Source of the DNA: Alistipes sp. Zagget8
GTDB lineage: Bacteria; Bacteroidota; Bacteroidia; Bacteroidales; Rikenellaceae
Length of the DNA: 64,000 bases
Assembly: GCA_001941065.1 (NCBI GenBank)
Contig: MSHJ01000001.1
Span: forward strand, 1 to 64,000
Direction: 5' to 3'
Notes under the pieces: model-generated
Seen by the model: the letters and a program-made list of their open reading frames with translations, nothing else
Told to the model about the DNA's origin: nothing
Database searches by the model: none
In this document: positions 60,674-64,000 of the stretch, one piece after another
How positions within the stretch are numbered: the first letter of the stretch is position 1
How the letters are laid out: each line of letters starts with the position of its first letter
Made by a program: the position numbers and the translations under genes

Positions 60674-61831
60674 ATGAAAATAACGGATATTAACCTATTC
60701 TATATGGAAACACGCGGACATTATACCTATTCCGAAATCATGCAGCAGCCGCTCATGTGGCAGCGTGAGTTCGACCGGATCAAGGCCGATCGAAAGCAAA
60801 TCGAAACTTTTGTAAGCCGTTACATAGACGGCGGCTACGAGGTGATCTTCACCGGAGCCGGGACCTCGGCCTATATCGGCGACGTGCTGGAGGTGGCCGT
60901 GGCCGACACGATTTTCCGCGGCGCACGCTCCGTGGCCACGACCGACCTGATCACCCATCCGACCGCCTATTTCTCGCCCGAGAAAAAGGTGCTGCTCATC
61001 TCCTTCGCCCGCTCGGGCAACAGCCCCGAGAGCATGGGTGCCGTGACGCTGGCCGACAGCATCTGCGGCGACAACATCGCCCACATCTTCATCACCTGCA
61101 ACGAAAAAGGGCGTCTGGCGCAGATTGCCGGACGCGAAAACTGCCTGTTGCTGCTGCTGCCGCCCGAGACCGACGATAAGAGCCTGGCGATGACGAGCAG
61201 TTTCTCGACGATGCTGCTGACGGCGCTGCTGCTGGCCAACATCCGCGACCTGGAGGCTCAGGAAGCTCCGATTCGCAATCTCGTTGCGCATGCCTCCGGG
61301 GTGCTGGAGAAGTACGATTCGGCGATTTGCGGAATTGCGGCGCGGGATTTCTCGCGGGCGATTTTCCTCGGTTCGGGCGAGCTGAAGGGCATCGCCGAGG
61401 AGTCGCACCTCAAACTGCAGGAGCTGACCGACGGCGGGGTGGTGTGCAGTTTCGACTCGTTCCTCGGGTTTCGCCACGGCCCCAAGGCGGTTGTCAACGG
61501 CCAGTCGCTGCTGGTGTACCTGCTGTCGGGCGACCCTGCCGTGGCCCGTTACGAAGCCGATTTGATCCGCCAGATCAATTCGAACAACCATGTGGTGGCC
61601 ATGGTCGCCGTGTCGCCCGGACCGGTCGGGATTCCCGGCGTCGATTTCGACCTGAACGTCGTGCTGGGCGACGCCTCCGCGCAGGGCATCTACCGCTGCA
61701 TCCCCTATGTTTTCGCGGCCCAGCTGCTGGGTTACTACAAATCGCTGGCCCGGGGGCTCGACCCCGACGCTCCCTCCGTGTCGGGCAACATCTCGCGCGT
61801 GGTCGAAGGGGTGACGATCTATCTTCAATAG
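60674..61831 (+). CDS. SIS-domain sugar-phosphate deaminase/isomerase, AgaS-like
   Basis: 385 aa (376 if the ATG at 60704 is used). Two SIS domains: the first about 50-200 with IFTGAGTSAYIGDVLEVA, LLISFARSGNSPES, ITCNEKGRLAQIA and AMTSSFSTMLLTALLLA; the second about 215-370 with FLGSGELKGIAEESHLKLQEL and GFRHGPKAVV. These match E. coli AgaS, which deaminates and isomerises galactosamine-6-phosphate to tagatose-6-phosphate. Followed 21 bp later by the GatZ/KbaZ-like gene. A GlcN-6-P-type or other hexosamine phosphate is also possible. Confidence 0.9.
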   Translation: MKITDINLFYMETRGHYTYSEIMQQPLMWQREFDRIKADRKQIETFVSRYIDGGYEVIFTGAGTSAYIGDVLEVAVADTIFRGARSVATTDLITHPTAYFSPEKKVLLISFARSGNSPESMGAVTLADSICGDNIAHIFITCNEKGRLAQIAGRENCLLLLLPPETDDKSLAMTSSFSTMLLTALLLANIRDLEAQEAPIRNLVAHASGVLEKYDSAICGIAARDFSRAIFLGSGELKGIAEESHLKLQELTDGGVVCSFDSFLGFRHGPKAVVNGQSLLVYLLSGDPAVARYEADLIRQINSNNHVVAMVAVSPGPVGIPGVDFDLNVVLGDASAQGIYRCIPYVFAAQLLGYYKSLARGLDPDAPSVSGNISRVVEGVTIYLQ

Positions 61832-61852
61832 CAAATTCTGAAAGAAACCGAT

Positions 61853-63082
61853 ATGGCAAAGACTGAAAACTTACTCGAACAGATCGCACGCATCGAATCG
61901 GAAACGGGGATTCCCCGGACGATTTTCGCCGCGTGCCCCAATTCCGTTTCGGTGGTCCGCGCGGCCTTCCGTGCGGCGAAGCGCAACAACGCGCCGATCT
62001 ATTTCGCCGCGACGCTCAACCAGATCGACTGCGACGGCGGCTACACGGGCCTCACGCCCGCGGAGTTCGTCCGTCTGGCCCGCATCGAGGCCGAGGCCGT
62101 CAATTTCACGGGTCCGGCGATCATCGCCATCGACCACGGCGGTCCGTGGCTCAAGGACAAGCAGTCGATCGAACGCTGGTCGGCGGAGGATGCCATGGAG
62201 GGGGTGAAAAAGTCGTTCGAAGCGGCCGTCGAGGCCGGTTACGACCTGATCCATGTCGATCCCACGGTGGACATCTACGTTCCGAAGGGGGAGATCATCG
62301 ACATCCGCGTGGTCGTCGAGCGCACGGTGGAGCTGATTGCGCACGTCGAGCGTTTCCGCCGCGCGAAAGGGCTTCCGGCCATCTCCTACGAGGTGGGTAC
62401 CGAGGAGGTGCACGGGGGACTGGCCGACGAGACCACCTTCGACCGCTTCCTGACGGGACTGAAGGAGGGGCTGGCGAAGGCCGGACTGGCCGACGTGTGG
62501 CCCTGCTTCATCGTGGGCAAGGTCGGCACCGACCTGCATACCGCGACTTTCGACCCCGCGGTGGCACGGGCCCTCACGGCCCGGGTGCGGCCCTACGGCA
62601 GTTATATCAAGGGGCACTATACCGACGGGGTGAGCAATCCCGAACAGTATCCGCTGTGCGGTATGGGCGCCGCGAACGTGGGCCCCGAGTTCACGATGAG
62701 CGAGTACGACGCGCTGGCCGAACTGGAGGTCCGGGAGCGGGAGATGGACCGCGAAGGCCGCGTGGCGCAGCTCTCGCACATCACCGACGTGCTGAAACGG
62801 CTCGTCTGCGAATCGAACCGCTGGCGCAAGTGGCTCCACGGCGAGGAGGTCGGCTGGGAATTCGACGCCCTGACTCCCGAACGGCAGATGTGGCTCGTGA
62901 AGACCGGCTGCCGCTACATCTGGCAGTCGCCCGAGGCGCTGGTGGCCCGGCAGACGCTCTACGCCAATCTCCGCCGTGCGGGTTACGACCCCGAGGAGGT
63001 GGTGCTGGGACGCATCGAGCGCGACATGGACAAATATTTCCACGCCTTCAACCTGATCAATCTCAACGACCTCCTGCGATGA
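61853..63082 (+). CDS. D-tagatose-bisphosphate aldolase GatZ/KbaZ-family protein
   Basis: 409 aa. GatZ/KbaZ family: FAACPNSVSVVRAAFRAAKR, PIYFAATLNQIDCDGGYTGL, IAIDHGGPWLKD, GYDLIHVDPTVD, SYEVGTEEVHGGL, KGHYTDGVSNPEQYP and GMGAANVGPEFTMSEYDAL. In E. coli this type of protein stabilises the catalytic subunit GatY/KbaY of tagatose-1,6-bisphosphate aldolase. No KbaY is seen in the window; it may lie beyond the right edge or this protein may act alone. The stop overlaps the start of the kinase gene as ATGA. Confidence 0.88.
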   Translation: MAKTENLLEQIARIESETGIPRTIFAACPNSVSVVRAAFRAAKRNNAPIYFAATLNQIDCDGGYTGLTPAEFVRLARIEAEAVNFTGPAIIAIDHGGPWLKDKQSIERWSAEDAMEGVKKSFEAAVEAGYDLIHVDPTVDIYVPKGEIIDIRVVVERTVELIAHVERFRRAKGLPAISYEVGTEEVHGGLADETTFDRFLTGLKEGLAKAGLADVWPCFIVGKVGTDLHTATFDPAVARALTARVRPYGSYIKGHYTDGVSNPEQYPLCGMGAANVGPEFTMSEYDALAELEVREREMDREGRVAQLSHITDVLKRLVCESNRWRKWLHGEEVGWEFDALTPERQMWLVKTGCRYIWQSPEALVARQTLYANLRRAGYDPEEVVLGRIERDMDKYFHAFNLINLNDLLR

Positions 63083-64000
63083 AACCATACGACGTCATAG
63101 CGATCGGCGAACTGAATGTGGACCTGCTCCTGAACCGGATCGACGGGTTTCCCGAGATCGGCAAGGAGAAATTTGCCGGAGACATGCTGCTCACGCTGGG
63201 CAGTTCGACGGCCATCTTCGCCGCGAACTCCGCGGCGCTGGGTGTCCGCACGGGATTTGCCGGGATGATCGGACGCGACACGTTCGGCGAGTTGGTGAAG
63301 CGCAGCCTCCGCGACAAGGGGGTCGACACGCGCTTCGTGATCGAATCGGACGCCTGCGCCACGGGCGCCACGATCGTGATGAACTACGGCGAGGACCGCG
63401 CCAACCTGACCTATCAGGGAGCCATGGACCGGATGCGTTTCGCCGATGTCGACAAGGAGCTTTTCGCCCTCACGCGGCACATCCACCTCTCGTCGGTCTT
63501 CATGCAGAGCGGACTGATGCAGGACCTCGGGGAGCTGCTCCGCTACGCCCGGTCGCAGGGGGTGACCGTCTCGCTCGACACCCAGTGGGACCCCGCCGAG
63601 ACGTGGAATTTCGACTGCCGGACGCTGCTGCCGCTGATCGATGTCTTCCTGCCCAACGAAAAGGAACTGATGGCGCTGACGCGCCGTGCGACCGTTGACG
63701 AGGCGATCCGCGAGGTCGTGCCTTACCTGGGAAATGCCGCGGTGGTCAAATGCGGCAGCCGGGGATCGCTCCTCGTGCGGCGCGACGGTTCGGTCCATGC
63801 GCTGGATGCCTGCCTGAACCGGCATGTGGTCGATGCCATCGGCGCCGGCGACAGCTTCAACGCCGGGTTTGTCCGCTGTTTCGTGCAGGGACGCCCGTTG
63901 GAGGAGTGCCAGCGGCTGGGCAACCTGATCGGGGCCGTCAGCACCACGGCGGCGGGCGGCACGGGGGCTTTTGCGAGCCGCGAAGCCGTCGTCCGCACGG
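63079..64000 (+). CDS. PfkB-family carbohydrate kinase, 3' end cut off
   Basis: 307 codons to the window edge. Ribokinase/PfkB fold: VIAIGELNVDLLL at the N-terminus, GSSTAIFAANSAALG, FAGMIGRDTFGELV, VFLPNEKELMALT, and the C-terminal signature VDAIGAGDSFNAGFV containing the catalytic Asp. It phosphorylates a sugar or sugar phosphate. With the AgaS-like and KbaZ-like proteins, tagatose-6-phosphate is the simplest substrate, making the bisphosphate for the aldolase step. Starts in an ATGA overlap, so it is translationally coupled. Confidence 0.92.
   Translation, partial: MKPYDVIAIGELNVDLLLNRIDGFPEIGKEKFAGDMLLTLGSSTAIFAANSAALGVRTGFAGMIGRDTFGELVKRSLRDKGVDTRFVIESDACATGATIVMNYGEDRANLTYQGAMDRMRFADVDKELFALTRHIHLSSVFMQSGLMQDLGELLRYARSQGVTVSLDTQWDPAETWNFDCRTLLPLIDVFLPNEKELMALTRRATVDEAIREVVPYLGNAAVVKCGSRGSLLVRRDGSVHALDACLNRHVVDAIGAGDSFNAGFVRCFVQGRPLEECQRLGNLIGAVSTTAAGGTGAFASREAVVRT

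Overview
The window is a GC-rich chromosomal segment of a Bacteroidota bacterium, most likely a gut member of the Rikenellaceae such as Alistipes (genus is inference). The grounds are: SusC/SusD outer-membrane glycan uptake genes; lipoproteins with acidic residues after the lipid cysteine; promoters with a TAnnTTTG -7 box and a TTTG-like -33 box about 20 bp upstream; a bifunctional hisB and a fused hisIE; and the cluster tRNA-Thr/Tyr/Gly, tuf, tRNA-Trp, secE, nusG, rplKAJL, rpoBC.

Left part (1-16800). A truncated DUF1080 lipoprotein gene is followed by a complete minus-strand histidine operon, hisG-D-C-B-H-A-F-IE, mostly joined by 4-bp ATGA overlaps. Upstream of hisG is an apparent attenuator: a Bacteroidota promoter, a 17-residue leader peptide with seven histidines, and a strong terminator hairpin. 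A plus-strand XRE-cupin regulator with an acyl-CoA ligase follows. Next is a minus-strand operon encoding a GH109-type oxidoreductase/alpha-N-acetylgalactosaminidase, an FAD-dependent oxidoreductase, an MFS sugar porter and a DUF4434 glycosidase-like lipoprotein.

Polysaccharide utilisation locus (17000-35000). A ROK repressor, a GH20 hexosaminidase and a cytoplasmic N-acylglucosamine 2-epimerase flank a plus-strand series: phosphodiester glycosidase, DUF4855 protein, glycerophosphodiester phosphodiesterase, DUF5018-like surface protein, SusC, SusD, GH89 alpha-N-acetylglucosaminidase and an AXE1-type esterase. Together they suggest uptake and breakdown of an alpha-GlcNAc glycan that carries phosphodiesters; teichoic-acid-like polymers are a specific testable idea.

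Central housekeeping part (35000-57600). This holds tRNA-Met(CAT), rpmE2, a coiled-coil lipoprotein, an AraC regulator, a GNAT acetyltransferase, the tRNA-tuf-secE-nusG-rpl-rpoBC block, a YD-repeat-like lipoprotein, L-serine ammonia-lyase, tRNA-Arg, a FadL-type outer-membrane protein, an aminotransferase and an HU-family protein.

Right part (57600-64000). tRNA-Ser is followed by a small accessory patch: a 16-bp copy of the tRNA 3' end, a frameshifted nucleotidyltransferase/HEPN gene, and a 660-bp gene-poor stretch with an 18-bp perfect inverted repeat. The window ends in an amino-sugar/tagatose-type catabolic operon: a divergent DeoR repressor, an AgaS-like SIS protein, a GatZ/KbaZ-family protein and a PfkB kinase cut by the window edge.
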